From: an uncultured Bacteroidales bacterium
GTDB taxonomy: Bacteria; Bacteroidota; Bacteroidia; Bacteroidales; UBA932
Assembly: GCA_947168065.1 (NCBI GenBank)
Contig: CAMVKH010000005.1
Coordinates: 62,001-126,000, forward strand
DNA: 64,000 bases
Direction of reading: 5' to 3'
Position 1 is the stretch's first letter; every line of letters begins with the position of its first letter. A program made the position numbers and the translations under genes. The notes beneath the pieces were generated by a model that did no database searches, was not told where the DNA came from, and saw only the letters and a list, made by a program, of their open reading frames with translations. Positions 26,133 through 34,904 of the stretch are shown here, piece after piece.

Positions 26133-26695
26133 AAGGCGCTCATGTCGATGGCAGATACGCCGGCGACGCTCTCCATCGCAAAGGAAGTGCCGCCGGCGGA
26201 TTCTATCACCACCTTGTGGGTGCCGGCGGCCGAATAATTCCATTTCAGGCCGGCGGCATAATTCTGTTTCTCCCCTTCCCCGAAGTCCACACGGCCCGTC
26301 AGGCCGTTGCCGGTGATGGTCGGCACCACGAACGTGGAAAGGTTGTGCGTGATGGTCAGGCGCTGGTTGAGCGGCTGTGCCTGGGAAACAGACACCGAAC
26401 GCGTCAGATCCCCGCATACAAAGTTGATGGCTCCTTTACGGATGGATGAGCCCGTATTGGCGGCAATCGTCACCGAAACCGTCGTCGAGCCCTTGTCACC
26501 CGACGAAGGACGGATGGTAATCCACGGATCGGCCGTGGCGGTCCACTTGTAATTGGTGGTGACGGTGACAGACGCCGAACCGCCTTCCGCCAGCATCGTG
26601 ATCTGGCCGGTGCTGAGCGTCATCTCAGGATCTTCCCTCTGGCAGGAGGCAAAGGTCAGGACACAAAGGAATAACAGCGAGATATATCTTTTCAT
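26129..26695 (-). CDS. BACON-domain lipoprotein
   Basis: A 188-residue lipoprotein (signal ending in LTFASC). The N-terminal half is a BACON domain, recognisable by YKWTATADPWITIRPSSGDKG and the closing strand SVSVSQAQ. This immunoglobulin-like module is common on Bacteroidetes surface and glycan-handling proteins. The C-terminal half (FVVPTITGNGLTGRVDFGEG) is a second beta-rich region. It lies 6 bp downstream of the C10 protease gene; proteins of this kind sometimes accompany C10 proteases, possibly as inhibitors or partners, which is inference here. Confidence 0.85.
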   Translation of the reverse strand: MKRYISLLFLCVLTFASCQREDPEMTLSTGQITMLAEGGSASVTVTTNYKWTATADPWITIRPSSGDKGSTTVSVTIAANTGSSIRKGAINFVCGDLTRSVSVSQAQPLNQRLTITHNLSTFVVPTITGNGLTGRVDFGEGEKQNYAAGLKWNYSAAGTHKVVIESAGGTSFAMESVAGVSAIDMSAF

Positions 26696-26701
26696 GGCGT
26701 A

Positions 26702-28495
26702 TCAGAAAGTAAGATTGAGGGAAAATTGGTCGCTGCCGCGCTTGAGCGTCAGGGTATAGGCGCCTTTCAGCTTCGCGGCGTCGATGTTCATCTGCACGCC
26801 AGCATAGGTGACACAGTCAGATGCGTCTGCGCCGGAAGAGGACTTGAACGTCCAGCTGACATGGTCCTTCGTATCGATCGTGACGATCTTGAGCGTCTTC
26901 GCATAGGAGAATGTGGTCGCCTCGGCAAGCGTCTGGTTGTCGTAGACCGGAATCTCCGCCACCGTTCCGTCGGTCGTGTCGTAGAGGAAAGGTGTCCACT
27001 GGTTCTCGCCCCAGTTTTCGCCGCGGTAGAAGCCGCGGATCCGGTCGCCTTCGAGGGGGAAAGTATTGAGGATGCAGCTGACGCTGGGATAACCGCGCCA
27101 GCTGTGCGAGTTCGTCTGCTCATAGTACTGCGAACCGCTCACGAAATCCTTGATGTTGCCTTCCGCATCGGTAAGCGCAAGGATGAAATAGCCCGCGAAC
27201 GGCTGGTTGCTGCCGTTGCAGATGCCACCGACCTTCATGGTAAAATTCTTGCGGGGAACAATCTCACCGCTTGACTCCAGACCTTTGTACTCGGTGCCGC
27301 TGGACGAGGTTCCGGTCAGCAGGTAGAGGTATTCCACCGGCATGCCGCCCTTGTCCGGCACAAGCCCGAAGATGGCGGAATGATCGAGAACATACTGCCG
27401 CGTCGGAGTCGGCACGAAAGCCGAGAGCGCATAATAGCCGTTGCTGGAGCCTTCCCAGCCCCAGTTGACGCTCAGATTGCCCGCTTCGTCGTAGCCGTCC
27501 ACCAGGAAGGCGTGTCCGCCCCCCTCGCGGTGCGCCGCATAAATCAGCGGATGGTCCTGCAGTTCAGCTTTGAGCATGTCGAGCCAGACTTCATCCGTAT
27601 AGTAGGCGCGGTAGTAGTATGTCGCGGACGCATCGTAGCCCAGGTGGTCGACGGCCTTGCTGCACGCCCTGTAGGTATTGGCGCTGGTGGACGCGTTGAA
27701 TTTGGCCTGTACCATCACGCCGCACTCGTAGACCAGCTGCGCCACGGCGTCAGCTTCTGCCTCGGTAAAGCCTTCGCTGTAATCCATCCTGATGTTCGCC
27801 CAGTCGTACGGCTGGCCCAGTTCCATGCCCGGAATGGTGACGTTGGTTCCGTCGGCCGTATAGGAATAGCTCGGCAGGGTTCCCTTGCCCGCAGCCGGAT
27901 AGCCGAAGTAACGTGCCAGCATGCCCATGGACAACGGAACGCAGCCGGCCACGGCCTGCTTACCGCCCACTTCGGGTGCCAGTCTGTTGAAAGGTGCGCC
28001 CTGCCCCCAGAGCGGCGTGTCATACTTGACAGCCGGCTTGTAGGCAGTGCCGCCCTTCGTCCGCACGAAGACGGCATCCCACTTCCGCAGAGCCTTCGCC
28101 CGTTCGTCGGCAGTCGCTTCACGCGCCAGGGTCACCTGATCGGCCAACTCGTCGAGCCAGGCCCGCAGGTTGTCCGGCATATCGGCGCCATGGCCGAAAG
28201 AATGGGTAAACGAATAGCCCAGGATGGGGTTGCAGGCATCGTCGGCCGCCACGATCACGAAGCCGCCGCCGGCACGGTTGAAGATATGGAAAGGAGGCTG
28301 CTCTTCTCCCGCCTTGGTCAAAGGAGCTGCGGCCCGTTCCACGGGCTGCAGCGGGGCCATCCGCAAGGCCACGTTGCGGTCGTTCTGGAAGAAGGCGCGG
28401 GCCACCTCGGCGGCACGCCGCGCATCGACCGAATTCGCTCGCAGGGGCAGCATGGACAGCAGGATGAGTGAAATCAATAAAGAGAAGTATTTCAT
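26702..28495 (-). CDS. C10-family (streptopain-like) cysteine protease precursor
   Basis: A 597-residue secreted protease. After a signal peptide (ILLSMLPLRA) comes a Spi/C10 propeptide (about 20-135) with FVIVAADDACNPILGYS. The papain-like catalytic domain follows, with nucleophile Cys near 185 in QAVAGCVPLSMG, catalytic His near 327 in GGGHAFLVDGYD, and the downstream NWGW motif. The roughly 200-residue C-terminal extension is beta-rich. C10 proteases of Bacteroides and Prevotella degrade host or dietary proteins. The start overlaps nhaC by 4 bp (ATGA). Confidence 0.92.
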   Translation of the reverse strand: MKYFSLLISLILLSMLPLRANSVDARRAAEVARAFFQNDRNVALRMAPLQPVERAAAPLTKAGEEQPPFHIFNRAGGGFVIVAADDACNPILGYSFTHSFGHGADMPDNLRAWLDELADQVTLAREATADERAKALRKWDAVFVRTKGGTAYKPAVKYDTPLWGQGAPFNRLAPEVGGKQAVAGCVPLSMGMLARYFGYPAAGKGTLPSYSYTADGTNVTIPGMELGQPYDWANIRMDYSEGFTEAEADAVAQLVYECGVMVQAKFNASTSANTYRACSKAVDHLGYDASATYYYRAYYTDEVWLDMLKAELQDHPLIYAAHREGGGHAFLVDGYDEAGNLSVNWGWEGSSNGYYALSAFVPTPTRQYVLDHSAIFGLVPDKGGMPVEYLYLLTGTSSSGTEYKGLESSGEIVPRKNFTMKVGGICNGSNQPFAGYFILALTDAEGNIKDFVSGSQYYEQTNSHSWRGYPSVSCILNTFPLEGDRIRGFYRGENWGENQWTPFLYDTTDGTVAEIPVYDNQTLAEATTFSYAKTLKIVTIDTKDHVSWTFKSSSGADASDCVTYAGVQMNIDAAKLKGAYTLTLKRGSDQFSLNLTF

Positions 28496-29928
28496 TGTCC
28501 AGATGGTTTAATTCGATGGATCCTGAAGTTGGTATAACCGAAGATAATGGCGATCAACGGCGTGATGAAGCAGAAGATCGCAAAGGGAAAATAAGCCAGG
28601 GTGGCGATGCCCAGCACGCTGGACTGCACCACGGCGCAGGTATTCCAAGGTACCAGCACGGAACTCACCGTGGCGGAGTCTTCCAGGGTACGGCTCAGCA
28701 CCTCGGGCGCCAGGCCGAAACGCCGGTAAGAATCTTTGAACATGTTGCCCGGCAGGAGAATGGCCATGAACTGGTCGGACAGGGTCACGTTGCAGAAGAT
28801 GCAGCTGACCACCGTAGCCAGGATCAGGCCGCCGGTGCCTTTGACAGAGCGGACAATGCGCTCCGTGATGGTTTCCACCATGCCGCAGGCCGAGAGGCAG
28901 CCCCCGAAAAGCATCACCGAGAGAATGATCCAGACGGTGTTGATCATCGCCTTCATGCCGCCGGTCGACGCCAGGTGCGTGACCAGCGGGTCGGCCGTCT
29001 CGAGCGAGACATCGGCCGACATCATCCGGAAGAGCGAGCCGAAGAAACGCTGGAAGGACGTCGCGTCGGGTCCGGCAATGCGGTCGATGATCTGCGGCTG
29101 GGCGAAATAGGCCAGCAGGCCGCCCGCCAGGGCCGAGAGAAACAGGGTAACGATGGCCGGCACTTTCTTGTAGATCATGAAGATCGTCAGGCCCGGCACC
29201 AGCAGATACCAGGGCGAGATATTGAAAACCTCCTGCAAGACCGTCAACTGACCATCCATCTCAAGGCTCGAAGTCACAGGCACGACCAGGCCGACCACCG
29301 TATAGAAGGCCAGGCAGATGATGAGGGCTGGTATGGTGGTCACAAAGGTATAGCGTACATGCGTATAGAGGTTCACGCCGGCGATCGACGCCGCCAGGTT
29401 GGTGGTGTCACTCAGGGGCGAGACCTTGTCACCCAGGTAGGCGCCGGAAATGATGGCGCCGGCCAGCCAGCCCGAGGGCAGCCCGATGAAGCTGCCGGCG
29501 CCGAACATGGCCAGTCCCACGGTCGCCACCGTGGTCCATGAGCTGCCCGCCAGCATTGAAACCACGGCGCACAGCAGGAAGGACATCACGATGAAGATGC
29601 GCGGATGAATGAGTTTCAATCCGTAGATAATCATCGACGGTACGATGCCCGAAAGCATCCACGTAGCCGTCAACGCGCCGATGGACAGCAGAATGATGAT
29701 GGCCGGAGCCGTATTCTTGTAATTCTCCCCTATTTTCTCCTCGAACTGATGCCAGGGTACCTTGAGGTAATACAGACCGATGAGGGCCGCCACCACAGAC
29801 GCGCCGAAGAGGGCCAGCTGTGACGGGCCGCCCGTCAGTTCGTCGCCGAAAATCACGACACCGATCACCAGCAGGGCGATCAGGGTCAGGACGGGCACCA
29901 ACGACAGGAAGAAACCGGGCTTCTTCAT
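28492..29928 (-). CDS. nhaC: NhaC-family Na+/H+ antiporter
   Basis: A 478-residue polytopic inner-membrane protein with about 11-12 hydrophobic segments. NhaC features include GAYLGDKVSPLSDTTNLA near residue 165, the conserved ion-path segment, and CNVTLSDQFMAILLPG in the C-terminal half. Expected to exchange external H+ for internal Na+ for pH and sodium homeostasis. It starts 3 bp after corA ends and overlaps the C10 protease start, within the mqnA-corA-nhaC-protease-BACON string. Confidence 0.93.
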   Translation of the reverse strand: MKKPGFFLSLVPVLTLIALLVIGVVIFGDELTGGPSQLALFGASVVAALIGLYYLKVPWHQFEEKIGENYKNTAPAIIILLSIGALTATWMLSGIVPSMIIYGLKLIHPRIFIVMSFLLCAVVSMLAGSSWTTVATVGLAMFGAGSFIGLPSGWLAGAIISGAYLGDKVSPLSDTTNLAASIAGVNLYTHVRYTFVTTIPALIICLAFYTVVGLVVPVTSSLEMDGQLTVLQEVFNISPWYLLVPGLTIFMIYKKVPAIVTLFLSALAGGLLAYFAQPQIIDRIAGPDATSFQRFFGSLFRMMSADVSLETADPLVTHLASTGGMKAMINTVWIILSVMLFGGCLSACGMVETITERIVRSVKGTGGLILATVVSCIFCNVTLSDQFMAILLPGNMFKDSYRRFGLAPEVLSRTLEDSATVSSVLVPWNTCAVVQSSVLGIATLAYFPFAIFCFITPLIAIIFGYTNFRIHRIKPSGQ

Positions 29929-29931
29929 GGC

Positions 29932-30879
29932 CTACATCATTTTTTTCCTACGGAAGAACAGGAAGACCCCCACGACGATCAGCAGCATCGCGCCCAGCAC
30001 GATAATCATGTCCCAGGCCCCGCCGACCAGCGGCAGCTGGATGTTCATGCCGTAGATGCTCGCGATCAGGGTCGGCGGCATGAGCAGCAGCGACACCATG
30101 GTGAAGATCTTCATGATCTTGTTCTGCTCAAGGTCGATCAGACCGAGCACGGTATTCTGCAGGTACTCCAGTCGTTCGAAACTGAAATCCGTATGGTTGA
30201 TCAGGGACGTGATGTCTTTCAGCAGCACACCCAGTTTTCCGTTGATCACGTCGGGCGTCTTGTCGGAGCGCAGGATGCTTGAAATCATGCGCTGCTTGTC
30301 GACGATGTTCTCGCGGACCAGCATGGTGTTTTCCTGCAGCTGGTTGATGTCGAGGAGGAACTCTTCGTTGACATCTTCACCCAGGCTCACGCGCTTGCTG
30401 TACTGGCCGATCTCTTTCGACATGAGCTCGATCATGTCCGCATCCAGGTCGATGCGGTTTTCCAGGATGCCCACCAGCACATGGAAACCCGTGGGATAGA
30501 GTTTCGCATTGAAGAGGATGCGGCGCTGGATGTCGGTGAAGCTGCGCAGGGGCACCTGCCGGATGGAGGTGATGGTATGGCCTGTCAGCACGAAGGAGAC
30601 CGACTCCATGGTGTAGTTTTCGGCGCTCGGAATCAGGAAGTTCGTGTTGGCGAAGATCGCATCGAGCGTCTCAGAGTAGCGCGATGAACTCTCGATCTCC
30701 TCTGCCTGCGCACGGCTCTGCAGGGTGGTGTGCAGGAAAAGCTCCACAGCCCGCTTCTCTTCTCCCGTAGGATTGAAGAGGTCGAGCCACAGGGCATCCT
30801 CCATCGTGATCTGATTCAGGATCGCAATCGATTCGGAGACTTCCGCCTGTCCGTTAAGCGTATAAAAGATTTTGATCAT
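29932..30879 (-). CDS. corA: CorA-family magnesium/cobalt transporter
   Basis: A 315-residue protein: a large cytoplasmic alpha/beta funnel domain (1-255) and two C-terminal transmembrane helices. The ion-selectivity signature GMN (YGMNIQLP, about 277-279) closes the first helix, and the tail is basic (FFRRKKMM). Works as a pentameric Mg2+/Co2+ channel in the inner membrane. It is 54 bp downstream of mqnA and 3 bp upstream of nhaC. Confidence 0.94.
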   Translation of the reverse strand: MIKIFYTLNGQAEVSESIAILNQITMEDALWLDLFNPTGEEKRAVELFLHTTLQSRAQAEEIESSSRYSETLDAIFANTNFLIPSAENYTMESVSFVLTGHTITSIRQVPLRSFTDIQRRILFNAKLYPTGFHVLVGILENRIDLDADMIELMSKEIGQYSKRVSLGEDVNEEFLLDINQLQENTMLVRENIVDKQRMISSILRSDKTPDVINGKLGVLLKDITSLINHTDFSFERLEYLQNTVLGLIDLEQNKIMKIFTMVSLLLMPPTLIASIYGMNIQLPLVGGAWDMIIVLGAMLLIVVGVFLFFRRKKMM

Positions 30880-30933
30880 GTTCCTCGAGTTTAAGTGTGT
30901 ATGATTCCGTGAAGCGGACCTAGCGTCCGGGCA

Positions 30934-31695
30934 TCAGCACACACATTCTCGAGGGGTCAGCTTCTCCAGGGCCACGCGACGGAACTCCGACAGTCCGGCG
31001 CGTTTCTCGCTATCGAGCGTGAAGGAAATGTTGTCCCGCAGATATCTGTAGGCATACTCCCTGGGAAACTGATGATTGTATTTTTCTACGGCCTCGGGGA
31101 TATGGCGGATGCCATATTCGAGGGCCTGGTTGAACGATTCGATGAAAGACGGTTCGAGGGGCCGCGAAGCGGTCCAGCACGCGAACACGAAGGGCAGCTG
31201 TTTGAGGGCGATCCACTCGGAGGCCAGGTCGTACACATGGCGGAACTCCCCGCCGTGCAAGAGGGCCTTGTCGCCGATGAGCAGGTAGCAGCGGGACGGA
31301 TCGAGGGTTTCGCGCGAGAAATCGAAGGGCTTCAGGCGCGGGGCGATGTGCCACTTCTCGCGGCAGAGATACTGCGTCAGGAGCACGGAGGTACGGCTGT
31401 CCACATCGAGCAGAATCTCATCGACTTCCTGGATGGGACGGCCGGAGACCACCAGCACACTGGCCACGGGCCCCGTGGCACCGATGCAGAAGTCCGACAC
31501 GATGGACGGGTTCTTCAGGTCGCCCAGGGCGCCTACGGGCATGATGCCGATGTCGGCCTTCCCTTCCCGCAGCAGGGCGGCGGAAACCGACGGCGTGCAG
31601 AACTGCATGACAATCTCGCCGGGGGCCATCCTGGCCTCCAGCCCGTACAGGAACGGGATCGTGTTCAAGTAGTTGATCGCAGCTATTCTCACCAT
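30934..31695 (-). CDS. mqnA: Chorismate dehydratase MqnA (futalosine menaquinone pathway)
   Basis: A 253-residue periplasmic-binding-protein-fold enzyme. MqnA dehydrates chorismate to 3-enolpyruvylbenzoate, the first step of futalosine-dependent menaquinone synthesis. Family markers are the N-terminal VRIAAINYLNTIPFLYGL, DIGIMPVGAL and LLTQYLCREKWHI. It implies the futalosine route rather than the classical men route, although the other mqn genes are not in the window. The ATG at 31695 is preferred over the in-frame TTG at 31704, because a -7 box (31702-31709) overlaps that TTG and lies 6 nt before the ATG. Confidence 0.92.
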   Translation of the reverse strand: MVRIAAINYLNTIPFLYGLEARMAPGEIVMQFCTPSVSAALLREGKADIGIMPVGALGDLKNPSIVSDFCIGATGPVASVLVVSGRPIQEVDEILLDVDSRTSVLLTQYLCREKWHIAPRLKPFDFSRETLDPSRCYLLIGDKALLHGGEFRHVYDLASEWIALKQLPFVFACWTASRPLEPSFIESFNQALEYGIRHIPEAVEKYNHQFPREYAYRYLRDNISFTLDSEKRAGLSEFRRVALEKLTPRECVC

Positions 31696-31701
31696 ATCTT
31701 G

Positions 31702-31709
31702 CAAAGGTA
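31702..31709 (-). promoter_or_regulatory. -7 box TACCTTTG, leaderless arrangement
   Basis: Exact TAnnTTTG match on the minus strand, 6 nt before the mqnA ATG. Confidence 0.55.
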
Positions 31710-31756
31710 AGAATATTTTGTCATTCTAGCAATTTGGGGTATTACATTTTCTCACC

Positions 31757-31843
31757 TATCGCCTGCAGGCGATAGCGGAGGCCGTGAGGGAAGGACGTGG
31801 CATAGCAGGCCGGAGCGGCGGGGTTTGGGGCAGCGCCCCAGTA
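31757..31843 (+). repeat. Dispersed palindromic repeat, copy 2 (mqnA / symporter gap)
   Basis: Starts with a perfect 18-bp palindrome TATCGCCTGCAGGCGATA (31757-31774) and ends with GGGGCAGCGCCCCAGTA. Bases 31768-31843 match copy 1 near valS at about 60 of 76 positions without gaps. It lies between the symporter stop and the mqnA promoter. Confidence 0.75.
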
Positions 31844-31891
31844 ACACAGGCCACGGGCGGCTACGTTCGCAATAGTATTACTCCGGAGGTA

Positions 31892-33415
31892 TTATGCTTT
31901 CTTCACACGGAACAGCCACATGCCGAAGAAGGTCAGCAGGCCGTTGACAATCAGCAAGGTGAAGCCCAGGTCAAAGCCCCAGTAATGCTTGCTCACCAGG
32001 TTGAAGACCAGGCAGAGCACAGGCGCCGCCACGGCGATCCACGGTGTGGCGCCGTCGCGCACCTTCACTTTCGTCAGGATGCCGAAGAAGAACATGCCCA
32101 GCAACGGCCCGTAGGTATAGGAAGCCAGCTTGTAGACAAGGTTCACCACCGCATCGCTGCTGACCACGAAGAGCACGACGATGATCACGAGGAAGAGCAG
32201 GGCCACGCCGGCGTGTACGCGCTTGCGGATGCTTTCCTTGCGGTCATCGGTCAGTTCCTTGCGGCCGTTGAAATTCAGGTAGTCCACACAGAAGCTGGTA
32301 GTCAGCGAGGTCATGGCCGCGCCGGCGCTCGGATACGAGGCCGAAATCAGGCCGATCAGGAAGAAAACGCCCGCCCATACGCCGAAATACTGGCTGGCGA
32401 TGGTCGGGAAGAGTTCGTCGGTCTTGTCGATGCCCAGGGCTTCGAAGCCACCCAGGTGCTGGGCGTATACGCAGAGCAGCGCGCCCATCAGCAGGAAGAA
32501 GAAATTGGCCACCACGATGATGATGGAGGTCGTATACATATTCTTCTGGGCAGCCTTGATATCCTTGCAGGCCAGGTTTTTCTGCATCATGGCCTGGTCG
32601 AGGCCCGTCATGGCGATGGTCACGAAGATACCGGCGACGAACTGCTTGATGGCGTTGGTGCCGTGGCTCCAGTCCCAGTCGAACCAGCTGGTGAAACTGT
32701 GTCCATAACCCACGGTGCCGGCGTTCTCATTGACGGTGGACCCCACGACCGAGAACATCTGGCCGAAGTTCCAGCCCATGTTCTTGCAGATGTAGAAGAT
32801 CGTCATTCCCACGGCCAGCAGCATGAAAGTGGTCTGCAGCACGTCGGTCCAGATAATGGTCTTCACGCCGCCCTTGAAGGTATAGAGGTAAAGCAGCAGC
32901 AGGAACACCGCCGTGATGAGCGTAAACAGGAGCACCGGCGACATACGTTGCGACAGGCTGTGCGGCATGAAAGCGAAGAAGACCACGATGACCACGAACA
33001 CGCGCACGGCGGCGCCCAGGATACGCGACACCATGAACACCGTGGTGCCGGTCTTGTGCGACCTGGGTCCGAAACGCTCTCCCAGATACGTATAGATCGA
33101 GGTCAGGTTCATCTTGTAGTAGAGCGGCAGCAGCACCTTGGCGATGATGATATAGCCCCCCACGAAACCCAGCACCAGCGGCATGTAAAAAAAGTTCTGC
33201 ACCCACACGTTGCCGGGAACGGAGATAAAAGTGACGCCCGAAATGGACGCGCCGATCATACCATAGGCCACCACGGGCCAGGGGGCCTTCTTGTCACCGG
33301 AGAAGAAAGAGTTCGATCCGGCCTTGCGCCCCGTGAGCCAGGATATCAGGAAGAGGAGCGCGGTATAGGCAGCAAAGGCCACGAGGAACCAGACAAAGGG
33401 AAATTCGTGTCGCAT
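31892..33415 (-). CDS. Sodium:solute symporter (SSS family), probable MurNAc uptake
   Basis: A 507-residue inner-membrane protein with about 13 hydrophobic segments of the LeuT-like SSS family. Recognisable segments are GMIGASISGVTFISVPG, the GERFGPRSHKTGT loop, MTGLDQAMMQKNLACKD, and ISASYPSAGAAMTSLTTSF near the sodium site. Sequence alone does not give the substrate. It is the last gene of the kinase-murQ-recR-symporter operon, 3 bp after recR. The murQ/kinase context resembles the reported Tannerella forsythia MurNAc salvage genes, so N-acetylmuramic acid is the favoured substrate; this is inference. Confidence 0.85.
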   Translation of the reverse strand: MRHEFPFVWFLVAFAAYTALLFLISWLTGRKAGSNSFFSGDKKAPWPVVAYGMIGASISGVTFISVPGNVWVQNFFYMPLVLGFVGGYIIIAKVLLPLYYKMNLTSIYTYLGERFGPRSHKTGTTVFMVSRILGAAVRVFVVIVVFFAFMPHSLSQRMSPVLLFTLITAVFLLLLYLYTFKGGVKTIIWTDVLQTTFMLLAVGMTIFYICKNMGWNFGQMFSVVGSTVNENAGTVGYGHSFTSWFDWDWSHGTNAIKQFVAGIFVTIAMTGLDQAMMQKNLACKDIKAAQKNMYTTSIIIVVANFFFLLMGALLCVYAQHLGGFEALGIDKTDELFPTIASQYFGVWAGVFFLIGLISASYPSAGAAMTSLTTSFCVDYLNFNGRKELTDDRKESIRKRVHAGVALLFLVIIVVLFVVSSDAVVNLVYKLASYTYGPLLGMFFFGILTKVKVRDGATPWIAVAAPVLCLVFNLVSKHYWGFDLGFTLLIVNGLLTFFGMWLFRVKKA

Positions 33416-33418
33416 GGG

Positions 33419-34033
33419 TCAAGGTTTAAAGGGTTGTCGGTTGGTGATGGAGCGACCCAGGGTCAGCTCGTCGGTATATTCAAGGTCGTCGCCGAAACCC
33501 ACGCCGCGCGCGATGGACGTCACGGTCACGGGGTATTGGGCGATCTGTTTGTACAGGTAATAAGCAGTGGTCTCCCCTTCCATGCTGGTGCTCAAGGCCA
33601 GCACGACCTCCTGGATGCCGCCCTGTGCGAGGCGCTCACCCAGTTCACGGATGCGGAGATCTCCGGGGCCGACCCCGTCGATGGGAGAAATGATGCCGCC
33701 CAGGATGTGGTACAGGCCGTTGTACTGTCCGGTGTTCTCGATGCTGAGTACATCGCGCAGGCTCTCCACCACACAGACCACCGTAGCGTCGCGACGCGTA
33801 TCGCCGCACAGGGGGCAGACGCCGTCGTCGGAGATCATGCCGCAGACGGGGCAATGGCGGACATCCTGCCGCAGGCGCATCAGCGCACCGGAGAATTGCT
33901 CCACGTTCTCGCGAGGCTGGTCCAGCAGATGCAGTGCCAGACGCAGGGCGGTCCGGCGACCGACCCCGGGCAGCGTGGCGAGCTGGTCCACGGCCTCTTC
34001 GAGCAGTGCGGAGGAATAATTCCGGCGGAACAT
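33419..34033 (-). CDS. recR: Recombination mediator RecR
   Basis: A 204-residue RecR. An N-terminal helix-hairpin-helix (QLATLPGVGRRTALRLALHLL) is followed by a C4 zinc finger (CPVCGMISDDGVCPLCGD, about 60-77), then a Toprim domain (VVCVVESLRDVLSIE and LALSTSMEGETTAYYL). Works with RecO/RecF to load RecA on gapped DNA. It sits inside an operon otherwise devoted to amino-sugar use, 15 bp after murQ and 3 bp before the symporter. Confidence 0.96.
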   Translation of the reverse strand: MFRRNYSSALLEEAVDQLATLPGVGRRTALRLALHLLDQPRENVEQFSGALMRLRQDVRHCPVCGMISDDGVCPLCGDTRRDATVVCVVESLRDVLSIENTGQYNGLYHILGGIISPIDGVGPGDLRIRELGERLAQGGIQEVVLALSTSMEGETTAYYLYKQIAQYPVTVTSIARGVGFGDDLEYTDELTLGRSITNRQPFKP

Positions 34034-34048
34034 CGGCGGAAAAAGCGC

Positions 34049-34885
34049 TTACCTGCGCTTGTCAGGGTTCTGTGCGAAATACGTGTCGACCGCGCTGCGG
34101 ACGGAGCCATAGCGCAACAGCATGGCCTTGGCTTCGCCATAATCCTCGATGCCGGTCTCGTCCATGATCATCTTGGTGCCGCGGTCCACCAGCTTCTTGT
34201 TGGTGAGCTGCATGTCGACCATCTTGTTGCCTTTCACGTGTCCCATGCGGATCATCGTGGAAGTGGAGATCATGTTGAGGATGAGTTTCTGGGCGGTACC
34301 CGATTTCATGCGGGTGCTGCCGGTCACGAATTCGGGGCCGACGACGGCCACGATGGGAATCTCCGCGGCGGCGGCCACGGGGGCGTCCGGGTTGCAGGTG
34401 ATGCAGCCGGTGAGCAGACCGCGCTTGCGGGCTTCCTCGATGGCGCCGATCACATAAGGCGTAGTGCCGGAAGCGGCGATGCCGATGACGATGTCTTCTT
34501 TCGTCGGGCGGTACGGCTCGATGTCCTTCCAGCCCTGTTCCTTATTGTCTTCCGCACCTTCGGCGGCCCGGCGGATGGCGCTGTCGCCACCGGCCATCAG
34601 GCCGATGAACAGGTCGTACGGCGCACCGTAAGTCGGCGGAATCTCTGAAGCGTCGAGGATGCCGAGGCGGCCACTCGTGCCGGCGCCCATATAGAAGACG
34701 CGGCCATTGCAGCGCATGCGCTCCACGATGCCGTCGACGAGTTTCTCGATCTGCGGGATGCATTCGGCGACGACTTCCGGGACGTGGCGGTCTTCGCGGT
34801 TCATGTTCTCGAGCAGCTCCCGCGTGCTCATCTGGTCGAGGTTCGAATAGTTCGAACTCTGTTCGGTTACTTTCATGGCTGTCAT
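34049..34885 (-). CDS. murQ: N-acetylmuramic acid 6-phosphate etherase MurQ
   Basis: A 278-residue SIS-domain enzyme. It cleaves the lactyl ether of MurNAc-6-phosphate to give GlcNAc-6-phosphate and D-lactate in cell-wall recycling. Markers are TEQSSNYSNLDQMS, the sugar-phosphate loop FYMGAGTSGRLGILDASE, the catalytic region SAIRRAAEGAED, and GPEFVTGSTRMKSGTAQK. The start could be 34885 or the second ATG at 34876 (MKVTEQ), which fits homologues slightly better. It lies 19 bp after the BadF-type kinase. Confidence 0.96.
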   Translation of the reverse strand: MTAMKVTEQSSNYSNLDQMSTRELLENMNREDRHVPEVVAECIPQIEKLVDGIVERMRCNGRVFYMGAGTSGRLGILDASEIPPTYGAPYDLFIGLMAGGDSAIRRAAEGAEDNKEQGWKDIEPYRPTKEDIVIGIAASGTTPYVIGAIEEARKRGLLTGCITCNPDAPVAAAAEIPIVAVVGPEFVTGSTRMKSGTAQKLILNMISTSTMIRMGHVKGNKMVDMQLTNKKLVDRGTKMIMDETGIEDYGEAKAMLLRYGSVRSAVDTYFAQNPDKRR

Positions 34886-34904
34886 TCTGAGCGAAGTGAA
34901 GAAG

